Source: Clusia tigrina (lineage: Eukaryota; Arthropoda; Insecta; Diptera; Clusiidae). Taken from it: 64,000 nt of DNA. This document shows positions 1 through 10,809 of the stretch, piece after piece. The notes under the pieces were generated by a model. The model was not told where the DNA came from. It worked only from the letters and a program-made list of their open reading frames with translations, and ran no database searches. Both the position numbers and the translations under genes were made by a program. The stretch covers positions 133,963,897 through 134,027,896 of the forward strand of contig OV050032.1 in assembly GCA_920105625.2 (NCBI GenBank). Reading direction: 5' to 3'. The number at the start of each line of letters is the position of its first letter. Within the stretch, counting starts at the first letter, position 1.

Positions 1-1
1 A

Positions 2-1240
2 GTACTAGCTCTGCCACCAGAAGTTCGCTGGCCGGAGTATTTAACTCCGGAAGGGATAGGTCGTGTGGTAAAGCCTAGATTAATATTGACTGGAGAAAGT
101 GAAGCGGAGTTTTTATTTGACGCATCGGAAATCGGTGTCGAGCCATTTTCTCCAGGAAGTTCAATAGATAATAAGAATCAGGTTTATCCGTCCAACGAGC
201 CAGAATCAGAGCTGCAAAGTCCCAATACAGTGGATGATATTTCACCTGTACGAGCAAACGGTCGAAGACTACTAAGTTTGAGTCCGTCGCTAGTTAAATA
301 TATTTCAGATCCAAGGGGAGTGAATTTGGAAAACACACAAAAGGATAACTCTAAAATTTTACCGGTCATAAGTAATACAGGATTACGTAAAATGGGTATC
401 GAGGATATCTCCAAGACCGTGTCCAGGCTAGTACCTGTGTTTACTGGTGCTGCTTCAGAGGATTTAAGGTCAGAACTCAGTAGGTTCATTCAAGGTTGTG
501 AGCTTGCGAAGCGGAGCATAAGCCCTGATGAGTTACAGGATTTCTTCGACTGTATTAAGCAAAGGTTATTTGGAGATGCGTACAACCTTGTGCTGCCAAA
601 ACAATTCGCCAGTGTGAATAAGCTTTACGGCCTTCTGAAGAGAACTTATCTAAAGGAGAGAACTCTGGAAGACATATCCCAAGAGATTAGAATCGGGAAA
701 CAACTGGCAGGGGAAGACATACGCGCCTTTGCCAGGCGTTTGGAGTCACTTCGGCTGATGGCCCAAGAAGTAATAAAAAATAAGTACGATGGCGTTGGTG
801 ATACCGCGTTATTATACGAAGTTTACAAGTCGGTGTTAACGACTTTCGTAGTGGGGCTCCGCAACTCCGCTCTAAAGATACATATGTTGAATAGCAAAAC
901 AGGAAATCTGGAGGAATTGGTAGAAGAAGCAATTAGAGCGCAAGTCCTTGTGGAACGGAGTACGGCCGGTTTGGGGGAGATACATATGTTCGAAAATAGA
1001 CAGGACAATTTAGCTGCCGCTGTCATGGATAGAGAAGGAAATAATTTCGTCGCAAACGTATACAGAGGAGCATATAATCCGACAGCATACCCAGCAGAGG
1101 AGCATATAATCCGGCACCCACAGGTTCGTTCTGCCATAAACCAGGTCATGCAAGGGATGAATGCATTACACGCAAGAATACGCCCTACTGTATGGAATGC
1201 CAAGCATATGGTCCTGAGGCAAGTAGACAGTGCCAAGTAG
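2..1240 (+). pseudogene. Ty3/gypsy gag, N-terminal and capsid part (open at left edge)
   Basis: The frame is open from base 2, so the protein begins left of the window; the GTG at 65 is only the first start-like codon inside it. The product would be the structural Gag protein of an LTR retrotransposon, which forms the cytoplasmic particle. Residues from about 120 to 300 (counted from 65) are helical, with the conserved pattern of a retrotransposon capsid: FTG, then a tract with FGDAYNL, a YLKERTLEDI segment and a GLRN motif. The frame closes at 1240, before any complete zinc knuckle; the knuckle continues in another frame, so this gag carries a frameshift near 1170-1190. Protease, RT and integrase follow in order on the same strand. 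The family assignment rests on domain order and capsid-like pattern, not on a close match. Confidence 0.75.
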
Positions 1241-1548
1241 ACACTGAATGGAATCAGAATAGACGGCAGTCAGCGTCGAGGCGCCCGGATCCACCCTTAA
1301 GGGACAGCAGGGGTAGTAGTCCTCGAGTCAATTCAACGGAAGGGATTAACCCAGGAAGAAATCCTTTCAACACTGGGAATGGTCAGCAGCGACCAAATTG
1401 GAATACTAGAGGTAAGCAAAGTATGGGCAACACCCAACAGGGGTTGAAATGCTTCTCATGTGGACGGATGGGACATCGAGCTGCGGAATGCAGGGATAGG
1501 CAACAAAGGAACCAGGGAAACTTCCAGCGGCCCAGTCGAGGCCAATAG
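1189..1548 (+). pseudogene. Gag C-terminus with CCHC zinc knuckle, shifted frame
   Basis: This frame carries the nucleocapsid end of the gag to its left. A perfect C-x2-C-x4-H-x4-C knuckle (CFSCGRMGHRAAEC) lies at 1450-1491 and would bind RNA in the particle. A second, degenerate knuckle-like stretch begins at 1189 (C-x2-C, with Pro where His is expected). The flanks are rich in Arg, Gln, Asn and Pro, as is usual for nucleocapsid. The frame is offset by one from the capsid part, so a single-base insertion or deletion probably separates them. A programmed shift inside a zinc knuckle would be odd for this family. Confidence 0.75.
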
Positions 1549-1894
1549 ACTGGAAAGCCAAAAGAAAGGAAGCAACAGTTAGGCCGGAGGTGCGTGTGAC
1601 TGGTAATGTAGGAGGTACAGTCCAGGAAAAAGGGGAGCAAGAGGCTCTCCAATACCACGTACCAAGTAACGTAAGAACAATGGTTCAAGTTACGGAGGAG
1701 CAAGAGTTTCTCCGGGAGAAAATTTTTGATTGCGTATTGAGTTGGGTAACTCTGATGATTCTAGTACTTAGATTAAGTTTCAAGAAGGTTAGAGAGTATA
1801 GGCCAATCGCCGCGTACGTGGTACGAGAATGTGTAGTTAAGATATTAACGGTGATTTTGAGGGAGTATAGGATTGTAAGGCATAACTGCGGTGC
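1549..1894 (+). other. Gag-pol spacer of element A, no clear domain
   Basis: This stretch separates the Gag knuckle from protease. One frame is open from 1590 to 1946 but shows no recognised motif and overlaps the protease start. It is most likely the degenerate N-terminal part of pol. Confidence 0.4.
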
Positions 1895-2236
1895 ATGGAG
1901 GAGAAAATTGAGGAAAATTGCAAGGAGGCAGCTAGTGGAAAGCTAGTGCTTTTGGTAGACTCAGGGGCGGATACTAGCCTCGTAAAATCTAGCGTTTTAC
2001 GGAAAGGACTAGTTGTTAACCCAAAAGATGTAAGATCGCTTAATGGAGCGTTCGGAGGTTGCATCAGGACACTGGGGTCACTCAAAATAGGGCACAGTGA
2101 AGTTAAGGGCACGAGTTTTAGAGTGCACGCAGTCGAATTGGATAGGGAAGGTATCCCGGCCGATGGGATAATTGGCCGCGATAATCTCTGGGGCCGGACC
2201 ATACTGGATGCGCTAGACAAGCAGTTATCATCGTGA
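1895..2236 (+). pseudogene. Retrotransposon aspartic protease
   Basis: This 113-residue frame is a retropepsin-type protease that would cleave Gag and Pol into mature proteins as a homodimer. The catalytic triplet appears as LLVDSGADTSLV, with Asp-Ser-Gly-Ala at 1958-1969. A second hallmark, DGIIGRDNL, matches the hydrophobic-Gly-Arg/Asn segment near the C-terminus of these enzymes. Length is close to the usual size. It lies between gag and RT, as expected for Ty3/gypsy. The ATG at 1895 is only the first in frame; the natural protein would be released from a polyprotein. The downstream pol continues in another frame, so protease and RT are not joined now. Confidence 0.75.
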
Positions 2237-2884
2237 ATAGGGTTAAGAATTGTATAGAGGTAGTGAACGCAAGGTCAACCAGAGTAGTTACTATGCGTGT
2301 AAACACGAAACTTAGGACTCTTGTTTTGCACAAGCAGCAGCTAGCGGACGGCGTATATATGGGAGAGACCATAACGCACATTAACAAGGGTAAGGCTTGC
2401 GTACTAAATGCATCAGAAGAGGACTACTATATGGATACGGATTTTAGGCCTAAGTTCACTAGTTATGATAGTTTTAAGGAACCGAATTATAGATCGGTTA
2501 ATCAGATTAAGCAGGTAGATATAAGAAAAAGAATGGAGAGAGTGCTAGAATCACTAAAGTTAGACCCAAGCGTAAATTCAGAAGAGAAGGCATCAGTAGA
2601 AGCCATTTGTGCGTCATTCCATGACATTTTTGCTGGAAGGAGACCAGTTAACATATACACCAGGGGTAGAGCATGAAATACCTACTAGAGTGGATCAAGC
2701 ACCAATTAACCAGAAACAATACAGATTGCCACAAGCTCACAAAGATGAGGTAAACAGGCAAGTGGAAGGAATGTTAAAAGATAACATAATTTCACCGAGT
2801 ATCTTGCCTTGGAATTCACCAATAATTTTGGTACCAAAGAAGGACGCACGGTCAGAAGAAGTGGAGAATGGTCGTCGATTTTAG
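2233..2884 (+). pseudogene. Pol linker and RT N-terminus in two broken frames
   Basis: Two overlapping frames (2233-2676 and 2609-2884) cover the protease-RT linker and the start of reverse transcriptase. The second contains the typical RT entry segment: a QKQYRLPQAHKDEV stretch, GMLKDNIISPS, then WNSPIILVPKKD (fingers subdomain). Frame changes near 2640 and 2870 mean at least two indels. The true coding unit is continuous with the large RT frame that follows. It is scored as decayed, because programmed frameshifts are not expected at these places. Confidence 0.75.
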
Positions 2885-4142
2885 GAAATTGAACGACGCC
2901 ACTATCAAGCAGGTGTTCCCGATACCAAGGATAGAAGAGATTCTGGATCAATTGGGGCATAGTAGATATTTTTCTACACTTGATTTAGCGAGTGGCTACC
3001 ACCAAGTTCTGGTGGATACCCAAGATAAGCAGAAAACTGCGTTCAGCACCGGTTTAGAGCATTATGAGTTCAATAGAATGCCGTTTGGATTAACAGGAGC
3101 ACCGGCTACCTTCCAACGGCTAATGAACCATGTGCTACCAGGCTCACAAGGGTTAGATTGTTTTGTGTATCTCGATGATATTGTAATTTATGGGAAGAAC
3201 TTGCAGCAGCATTCGCAACGCTTGTGCAAGGTGCTCCAGAAATTACGAGAACACAATTTGAAATTGAACACGGAGAAGTGTCAATTTTTGCGAAGAGAGG
3301 TGGTTTATTTAGGCCATCGTTGCTCAGAGGCAGGAGCACTGCCTGACCCGCAGAAGGTGGAATGCGTTCAAAATTTAGCGTTTCCAAGAAACAGAAAAGA
3401 AGTGCAAGCATTCCTAGGACTAGTGAACTATTATAGGAAGTTCGTGGAAGGACTAGCCGGAATTGCGTTGCCAGTTAATAAGTTGTTAGCTAAAGAAGCA
3501 AAGTTCGAATGGACAGAGAGATGTCAGCAGGCATTCGAGAGGCTAAAGGAAATAATTAGCTCGCCACCAATTTTGGCGTACCCCGACTTTGAGCAAACTT
3601 TTTTGTTGACCACTGATGCTAGTAATGAAGCATTAGGGGCAGTATTGCCAAAAGGAGAAGTTGGTAATGACCGACCAATAGCATTCGCAAGCAGAGCGCT
3701 TAGCGATACGGAGAAAAGATACTCCACAATAGAAAAGAAATTTCTAGCCATAGTGTGGGCTACGAAGAATTTTAGGGCATATTTGCTAGGACGCCCATTT
3801 AAGATATATACTGATCACCAGCCGTTGAGAGGCATAGCCAATTTGAAAGACCAAACGTCTAGGCTAGCCAGGTTCAGACACAAATTGTCTGAGTTTGATT
3901 TTAAAATCATATACAAACCTGGGAAAAAGAATCTGAATGCCGATGCACTCAGCAGAGTACCGCAGGCACAGAAGGTGTCAGTAGTGCAAACGAGGGCCAA
4001 AGCACGGACAGATAAGGAGAAGGCCGAGAGAATTCAAGGGGATAAAATTGATGCGACAAGAAATGTTACTAATGCGGGTGACGCTGCTAATGAACAAAGA
4101 GCCAGTAGTGTGGAATGGCTGGAGGATATAAAGGATATCTAG
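2868..4142 (+). pseudogene. Reverse transcriptase-RNase H of gypsy element A
   Basis: The 424-residue frame holds the palm, thumb, connection and RNase H of a Ty3/gypsy polymerase, which copies element RNA into DNA in the particle. VVDFRKLND (about residues 2-10), the [12 protein letters not shown] block (motif A, 36-47), RMPFGLTGAPATFQ (70-83) and the catalytic YLDD (101-104) are all visible. RNase H starts at the TTDASNEALGAVL block (about 245) and keeps YSTIEKKFLAIVWA and YTDHQPL. The connection ends with NADALSR, typical of insect gypsy elements. The frame itself is uninterrupted, but it is out of frame with protease upstream and integrase downstream, so a complete Pol cannot be made. Confidence 0.92.
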
Positions 4143-5155
4143 GCTGTGTTAAAGGGTTTCCATGATTCACCTCTAGGTGGAGTCCAGGGATTCTGGAAAA
4201 CCCATGATGGAAAGGTATGCTCAAAGACATAAAAAAATATGTAAAGAGTTGCCCAAAGTGCCAGGCCAACAAAAGTTCAAGGCTAACGAAGATGCCAATG
4301 GTGTTAACTGACACACCAAAACAACCATTTGATAAAGTTCGTATGGATATTGTAGGAATTTTACCTGAGACAGTTTCGGGAAACAAGTACATATTGACAT
4401 TCCAAGATTATTTCTTCAAGTATATAGCGTGCGTGGCTATACCCGATGCGGAAGCAGGTACGGTAGCCAAAGCATTCTTTGATGAAATTATAGCACGATA
4501 CAACATAACTAAGGTTTTGATAACCGACAATGGTTCCAATTTTGTATCAAAATTATTCTCAGAAACTTGTAAAATGCTGGGAATCAAGAAGTTGCACATA
4601 ACACCATATCATCCACAGGCGAATGGCTCATTGGAACGTAGTCATCGACCTCTGGCCGAGTACTTGCGCAGTTTTGCCAAAGAAGACGGCTCGAATTGGG
4701 ATCAATGGTTGACCACTGCAATGCATGTACACAATAATACGGTACATGTATCAACGAAGCAAACTCCGTTCAGGAGGCTCTACGGGTATGATTTCAACAT
4801 GCCAGCAAATCTGAAGCGCAAATGTGCGCCAGTGTACAATGCTGATGACCCGAATAAAGTGCAAAAGTATCAGCTACAGCGAGCGCACGAGTTGGTCAGA
4901 GAAAACCAGGATTGTGCTAAACGGGTAGCCATGGAGGCCTATAACAAGGTACTAAACCCAGTCGTTTTGAACGTGGGTGATCAGGTACTCATGAAGAATC
5001 AGGCTAGGAGAAACAAATTCTCACCTGTATGGATAGGTCTGTATGTAGTAGCAGAGATCCGAAGCCCAGTTACAACAGTCGTAACGATTAAGGGCAAGAA
5101 TAAAAAGCTACATAATAATTTGTTGAAATTATTCCACGTTAGACCACACACTTAG
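4143..5155 (+). pseudogene. Integrase of gypsy element A
   Basis: The main frame (4217-5155, 312 residues) is a retroviral-type integrase that would insert the cDNA into chromosomes. The catalytic triad is present: Asp at 4346-4348 (MDIVG), Asp at 4526-4528 (TDNGSNF) and Glu at 4634-4636 (LERSHR), giving a D,D-35-E spacing. The zinc module is damaged. Its first half lies upstream in another frame at about 4143-4216, where the second His of the HHCC set appears as Val (GGVQG), and the segment between the two halves is shortened. CPKC at the start of the main frame supplies the cysteines. The C-terminal part keeps a conserved GDQVLMKN block. Confidence 0.88.
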
Positions 5156-5611
5156 ATTCATGTCTGAACAGTGTTTTACAAGTGTAAACACAAGAATAAT
5201 AACATAAGCAAGTACGTGTGTGTATCAAATAACACACACAGCGCCGATTTTCAGAGTTAATGTCAGTAAAAGTGTGCCGCTTAAACTCGGGCAAGTAAAA
5301 TTGACGTAATGAAAATCTGTTTATTAAGCACTATTGCCGAATGAAGGCAGTAGAGAAAATATTTTTTGTTTTACGTTGTGAAGACCTAAATTTTGTAACA
5401 ATTTTAGGTCACACAAAATACCGCCCGCACCATATACCAACACCATGCGAGCACATGTAGCCACACCACGCCACACGTGGTTATGCTCGAACATGACACA
5501 ACGCCGAAATACGGGAATTCCGTATGCGCGAACACGACACAGTGCCGAAATACGGGACTTGTCGATGCTCGCATGAAAAGTGTATAAAAGGCCGGTGCAC
5601 AGAGGAACCGG
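5156..5611 (+). promoter_or_regulatory. 3' non-coding region with TATA box, probable LTR U3
   Basis: No coding frame is convincing here. A TATA box (TATAAAAG) lies at 5583-5590, about 25 bp before the first unit of a tandem array, which is where an LTR start site would be expected. A near-palindrome sits at about 5383-5410, GACCTAAATT against AATTTTAGGTC. The location directly after integrase suggests the 3' LTR of element A. I could not fix the LTR ends, because its partner would lie outside the window. Confidence 0.45.
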
Positions 5612-5945
5612 TCTCTTGTGATTTGAACAGCGGCGGCGACAACAGCGGGCGAGCACGAGCTCTTGTGATTTGAACAGCGGCGGCGACAACAGCGGGCGAG
5701 CACGAGATCTTGTGATTTGAACAGTGGCGGCGACAACAGCGGGTGAGCACGAGCTCTTGCGATTTCAACAGCGGCGGCGACAACAGCGGACGAGCACGAG
5801 CTCTTGCGATTTCAACAGCGGCGGCGACAACAGCGGACGAACACGAACTCTTGCGATTTCAACAGCGGCGGCGACAACAGCGGACGAGCAGGCGCTCTCT
5901 TGCGATAACCAACAGCGGCGGCGACAACAGCGGACGAGCAGGCGT
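5612..5945 (+). repeat. Seven tandem 47-bp repeats
   Basis: About seven consecutive units of roughly 47 bp begin TCTTGTGATTT or TCTTGCGATTT and contain GCGGCGGCGACAACAGCG. The left units share G at two positions where the right units have C or A, so the array grew by local duplication. The array starts just downstream of the TATA box. Open frames on both strands across it are by-products of the repeat. Confidence 0.85.
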
Positions 5946-6002
5946 GTAAGTGGGTATAGTATTCGCGGACAGTGGCGACCACGGCAGACAATTTCTGACT
6001 TT

Positions 6003-6556
6003 GAGACTTCTTACGTGATTGGTGGCGTGAGGTTTTAACCGACATCACTACCACGTAAGAGAGTGCTCCACCCTAGACGAAGTAAACGCGAGGTTTTAAC
6101 CGGCGTTTCACTTCAAAGCAGCTATTGCTTCAAGTTAGAATTTTGAGACTTCTTACGTGATTGGTGGTGTGAGGTTTTAACCGACATCACTGCCACGTAA
6201 GAGAGTGCTCCACCCTAGATGAAGTAAACGCGAGGTTCTAACCGGCGTTTCACTTCAAAGCAGCTATTGCTTCAAGTTAGAATTTTTAGACTTCTTACGT
6301 GATTAGTGGTGTGAGGTTTTAACCGACATCACTACCACGTAAGAGAGTGCTCCACCCTAGACGAAGTAAACGCGAGGTTTTAACCGGCGTTTCACTTCAA
6401 AGCAGCTATTGCTTCAAGTTAGACTTTTGAGACTTCTTACGTGATTGGTGGTGTGAGGTTTTAACCGACATCACTACCTCGTAAGAGAGTGCTCCCCCCT
6501 AGACGAAGTAAACGCGAGGTTTTAACCGGCGTTGAATTTCAAAGCAGCTATTGCTT
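6003..6556 (+). repeat. Four tandem 142-bp repeats with paired stem-loops
   Basis: Units start at 6003, 6145, 6287 and 6429, an exact 142-bp period, with few substitutions; the last is shorter at its end. Each unit contains two inverted repeats. In the first, TTACGTG pairs with CACGTAA. In the second, AAACGC pairs with GCGTTT, enclosed by GAAGT and ACTTC. Both loops hold the same GAGGTTTTAACCG core. Confidence 0.88.
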
Positions 6557-7217
6557 CTACGTCTGCCACTACCCCACTTCACTGCAATTAGACGAAGCGG
6601 AGAGAATACAGGATTTAGTTCTAATTAGTCTAAGATGAAGTTGTAATTTACTGAATAATAAAATAAAGTAAACAAACTCTATCAAACGTTGTGTTAAGGT
6701 CAAGAAAATAAATATTGTACAGGACTCTGGGAAGACTGAGCGTACCCCAGCTAGAGATTCCTTACAACGTATTGAATAATAATAAACGGGTTCATTGCAC
6801 GTATTTAAAAAATAAAATAAAATAATAAGACATTCGTGGCAAGTAATATAAAACTTCGAATATGTACGTACATACATACGGCGGTGTATGCACTGAATTT
6901 TGACGCTTGAGCGTTAACGCCAAGCGGCGGAACTGCTGGTGAAGTAGTATATATGTGTATATACATATGTGTATGGGATAAAGAATGTAAGTACAAATGT
7001 GTATTTAGGAAAAAAATTAATAAGTATGAAAAATGGGTATGAGGAATGGGTATGTATGTATGTTGGATACATACACACATACGGCAGTTTGAGGCATAAG
7101 CATTGTGACCAGGCGATTGAGCATAAGGGCATCAGGGGAGAGAGGGCATACTTACGATCGATATCTGTGAATGGTAATTACAAAATAAGTTTTTTTAAAA
7201 TATAATTTTTATTTTTA
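6557..7217. other. AT-rich non-coding DNA with polyadenylation-like signals
   Basis: Several AATAAA-type signals lie between about 6650 and 6830, and a TA/CA-rich simple stretch at 6945-6980. No gene is visible. The signals would suit the 3' end of a transcript starting near 5610. Confidence 0.4.
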
Positions 7218-7618
7218 TTAAATCGGTTTATTTTGTTCAGGGAAAAATTTGGTGATTAAGATTGGATTCCCGGGTGGGAATCCGGGCACGGTCATGTCGT
7301 GCGCCCGGTGCAGCACGACTATAAGTTGTCCGAGCACTCTCTCAACTCCTGGTTCATCTGGGTTGAGTCGGGATGTTAGTAGGAGCCTCCAGCAGGCGTC
7401 CACTCCGTTTAATCCCATCGGTTGTCAATCTCCCTTAAGTGATTATTTAGTATGGCGTAGGTCGGCGTATAGGAACCGCGGGGGAGATCCGTTAGTCGGA
7501 GGTGTTCCTCGATGCTGAGTGCAGCGCAAGCAGGGTGCACCAGGGCTGCCGATTCTTCCAGCAGGGTTCTGGTCACCTGCTTAAAATCCAACATGAATTG
7601 TCCTAGTGTGGTGTTCAT
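7218..7618 (-). other. Unrecognised minus-strand coding-like block in two frames
   Basis: Two minus-strand frames, 7618-7409 (69 residues from ATG) and 7418-7218 (66 residues), abut with a frame change near 7415. Composition looks protein-like: a helical N-terminal part (LGQFMLDFKQVTRTLLEES), then HLRLTDLP and, in the second frame, GVDACWRLLLTSRLNPDEPG. No family is recognised. The simplest readings are a two-frame pseudogene, a gene with a very short unrecognised intron, or an antisense reading frame of an older element. It sits between the presumed LTR of element A and the env fragment, opposite to both. Function is unknown. Confidence 0.35.
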
Positions 7619-8498
7619 TGTAGTTGGTGAAGCTTAACTGTGCTGAAATTCAGTGCAAAAGCACGATTTTATAGTAAACTAATAAGCGGTCTGTTTTCGG
7701 AAATGTGCTAACAAGGCACATTTCAGCAGAATAACGTAAAAAATTAACCGAAAGTAGCTGAGCTAAAGTGCTGAGACATGTTCTCAAGTCGGCCAGCGAT
7801 AATTGGGTCATAATGTAGTGAGCAGGTTCGGCTAAGAGAAGGATGAGCACCCTACGACCAGATTTAAGGTATGGGGTACTAGGTATTGGGTAGGTGTTCG
7901 GATATATATTTAAACAAGTAGGTATTTTTATTGTGTGATCGAGTATATGAAGTCGGGTAATTAGAATTTATGAGGTTGCAGACTTTGCAGCGGGTTAGAT
8001 AAATACTGTTTATTAGTTAAGAATTTAGTATGTAGCCATGTACGATCTAGGAAGAGCCGATCGTTAATGGATATATACATATCAGGATAGAAGTAAATTT
8101 AAATAAAAAGTAATTGTATGCTATGAAAGATATAGTCATGCAATGGACAAAGTTTTGACACAAACGGGATTATTTTATATAATCTGGTTTTTGTCGGAGG
8201 ACCAATGAATTGGTTCAAAACTGGAATGAGTGATAACTCAAGTGTTGAAAAGAGCACGGAAAATTAATGAAAGCGAAACTAATGCACTATATGGCAATAA
8301 TGAAACATAGTCCAGTCCTCTTTTCCTCTAGGATGCGGTAGCGAATCCAAGAATTTAAGGGGAGAAGACGAGTGGACGGAGAATTGAATGATATAGCATT
8401 CAATTATAGAATAAGCAATTTATGGAGATATTATTGTATTTTTAGTCTGAAGTATGGTATATTTAGTGTAAGACAAACTACCGGAGACGGATGTACTG
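7619..8498. other. No gene seen
   Basis: AT-rich DNA without a convincing frame or structural RNA. A 60-residue frame at 8372-8554 overlaps the env start out of frame and is not supported. Confidence 0.5.
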
Positions 8499-9944
8499 AT
8501 GGAGAAAACAGGAGATGTATGGTTCGCCAAAGATTATTGGGTGGTTGTAACTGAGTTTCCACGAACGGAATTGAGGATTATTGTGGAACAATTCAAAGGA
8601 ATGCAGGAGACAACCAGGAGGTTATATGAGAGGCATGCAACGGCCAGCGGGACCGAGCTAAAACGTAGATGCGATTCTTCGACTTTGGAAATAGAGACTA
8701 TAATGAAAAGATTCTTGGAAAAGGAGAAGACATTGTCTATAAAAGGAAGGATACGCCGGTCGCTAATAGATGCTGCCGGTGAAATTCTCAAATGGGCAAT
8801 TGGTACAATGGACCACCAAGATTCAGATCGGATGTATGGTCACTTACAGGACCTTGAGAAAAAGCAATCAAAGACGTTGTCATTGCTGGGAAAAGAGGTG
8901 ACTGTGATGAGAGCAGGCTATCAAGGCCTTCACGAAGCAGTGAATAAGACTTTCCAAGAGCTGGAAGAGATGCACTTGGCGTTGGAAGGCATTGGAAAGA
9001 GACATGATGAAGCAGAGGTGAACTTAGCAGAATCTTTCATGTTGGGGAAAGTTGTTTCTGAGGAGATGCTGAGGTTCCAGGACCAACAGCAAACGGAGAT
9101 AGTGGTGCTTGATGATTTGATACATGGCAAGCTACACCCGTTGTTCCTGACGTCTGATGAGTTGCTCAAGGCGGCACCAGTGTCGATGAAAGGAATTTCA
9201 TGGTACAGCGAGGCACCGGAGCGGTTCTATGAACTAGCCGAGGTTCGCACAGAAGAGGCGGAGAACGGGTTGAAAGTAGTCATAAAGATTCCAGTGCCAT
9301 TATTGGAGTTATTTACAATGCACAAAGTGTACCCTATACCCAAAAGACTAAACCCAGATTGGTGCGTGCTGCCGAAGACGAGATATAATTACATAACAGC
9401 AAGCCAGGCACAAGAGCATTACATCGGCCTATCAATAGAGGACGAGGGGAAATGTCGAGAGGTGGGCACAACAAAACGTTTATGCTATCATCCCGGAAAA
9501 GTAATTACGCGAGCAAGCGATTACTGCGAGATAAAAGTATTGAAGCATGAGCAAGATCAATGCGATCACATAGCCATTCCAGCCACGGGAGGAATTCTGG
9601 TAGCTACCAGAACCATAGACAGATGGCTCTACCATTTTGACGACCAGGTGATTTTCACGGCGGTGTGCTCAGAAGAAACCACACGGTTGGAATTAGTAAA
9701 CACCGGGTTTATGACCATCGAAGCTGGTTGCAGAGTGATTGGCAAAGGGATAATGCTGGGCCATAAAAGTCAAGAAGAGTCACGGTATAAATTCTCAACG
9801 TCCGTCATGGGAACAAACCGTTTAAAGACGAAACTGCAGGAGCTGCTGGCCATACGCTCACAACACCGAACACAGTCTCACTCATGCATTTCAAGGATCT
9901 ACGGAAAATCCTTACAACGAACAGCAGAGCGATCAACGATTTGA
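8499..9944 (+). pseudogene. Env-like protein related to baculovirus F, ectodomain
   Basis: This 481-residue frame resembles the envelope proteins of insect errantiviruses, which share ancestry with baculovirus F fusion proteins. A basic RIRR site (residues 84-87) is followed by a small hydrophobic stretch and WAIGTMDHQDSD, the Phe/Trp-x-x-G-x-Met/Leu-Asp-x-x-Asp signature that follows the cleavage site in this family. A long heptad-like region then runs from about residue 110 to 180. Several cysteines lie between 315 and 390 (DWCVLP, GKCREV, LCYHPG, DYCEIK, DQCDH). No signal peptide is visible in this frame; an in-frame stop lies shortly upstream of 8499. The frame ends before the membrane anchor, which lies in another frame. 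Confidence 0.8.
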
Positions 9945-10210
9945 TAAAGGAGGCAGAAGATGTTGAAAGGGTGTCACACCGCACCAATTCTTGTGAGATA
10001 GTGCACACCTGCATGAAGGGAAGGGTAGTCAGTATAGCTGGCCTCATCCTGGTGATAATGATGGTGGCGACGCTCATTTCGAAGAAATGGTGCAAGATAG
10101 CAGCGGCCCTTCAAAGACTCGAATCAACCACACCAACGGCGCAGCACAACAACCATACCGACAACGGCAGCCGACAACCGGATCATCAGTTAGTAGAGGT
10201 TGTAGCATAA
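9884..10210 (+). pseudogene. Env membrane anchor and tail, shifted frame
   Basis: The frame overlaps the end of the env ectodomain and supplies its missing C-terminus. Residues 1-30 are amphipathic (INDLIKEAEDVE). Residues 48-66 form a clear membrane-spanning segment (SIAGLILVIMMVATLI), followed by a basic stop-transfer KK and a polar tail of about 40 residues. The offset between the two frames shows a frameshift at about 9845-9890, so no complete membrane-anchored Env is encoded. Confidence 0.75.
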
Positions 10211-10227
10211 GATCTTAGATGTAAATA

Positions 10228-10614
10228 TCATAGCGAAATATAAGATTTTAAGTATAGGAGTAAATTGTATTGTACGCCAGTGAGAAAAGAGTCGATGAAC
10301 GACCAAGCATAAAAAAAGGGGAATAGAACAAAAAAAAAGAAAGAAAAAAATATAATAAAATAACAAGATAAAACAAGAGAGAAAAGAAAAAAAATTACAA
10401 AAGAAGAAGTAATAAGAGAGCAAAAAAGAGAAAGAAAAAAAATCACAATAGCATAAAGAAAAGAATAAAAAAAAGGAAATAAAAAGAACCCAAAATATAA
10501 AAATAAGGCGAAGTTGAAAAAAAAGAAAAACATATGTATTGTAGGTTTAAGAAAATGCACAGATTGTTTAAAGTGCAGAAATGATTGTAAACTCTCATTA
10601 GAAGTTAGTTGCAC
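10228..10614. other. A-rich, low-complexity region 3' of env
   Basis: The plus strand is strongly purine-rich, with long AAAAAGAAA runs from about 10310 to 10530. Long minus-strand frames rich in Phe, Leu and Ser are artefacts of this composition. Confidence 0.7.
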
Positions 10615-10625
10615 TAACTTCTTTT

Positions 10626-10641
10626 AGAAAGAGGGGAGGGA
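10626..10641 (+). promoter_or_regulatory. Polypurine tract
   Basis: AGAAAGAGGGGAGGGA is an uninterrupted purine run that ends one base before the TGTTGTGA start of an LTR. It is the expected primer site for plus-strand DNA synthesis in an LTR element. Confidence 0.85.
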
Positions 10642-10763
10642 TGTTGTGAGTTAGAACCAAGCTACCTACGTGTAGTTGACTCACAGCATCGACTCCTAAT
10701 AGATGCCACAATCTGTGGGATTAGCATGTGCTAAAATTGTTTAACAATAAGACATACTTTTAG
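10642..10763 (+). mobile_element. Truncated LTR (first 122 bp)
   Basis: It begins TGTTGTGAGTTAGAACC and matches the start of the complete solo LTR at 12026, apart from having one instead of three copies of an 18-bp unit (CTCCTAATAGATGCCACA). Similarity stops after ACTTTTAG, where Helitron sequence begins. With the polypurine tract it marks the 3' end of the env-bearing element. Confidence 0.88.
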
Positions 10764-10809
10764 AGCCGAAGTTGTTGATCAACCCGGCTATAATCCGAGT
10801 TATAAGGTA

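Noticed and set aside
1590..1946. 118-residue frame between gag and protease
   Set aside because: No motif; it overlaps protease in another phase and is probably a shadow or degenerate pol start.
5324..5783. Overlapping minus-strand frames of 100-121 residues
   Set aside because: They repeat with the 47-bp array and have no domain; the plus-strand frames here are likewise array by-products.
10228..10614. Minus-strand Phe/Leu-rich frame resembling a membrane protein
   Set aside because: It is the complement of an A/G-rich low-complexity tract.
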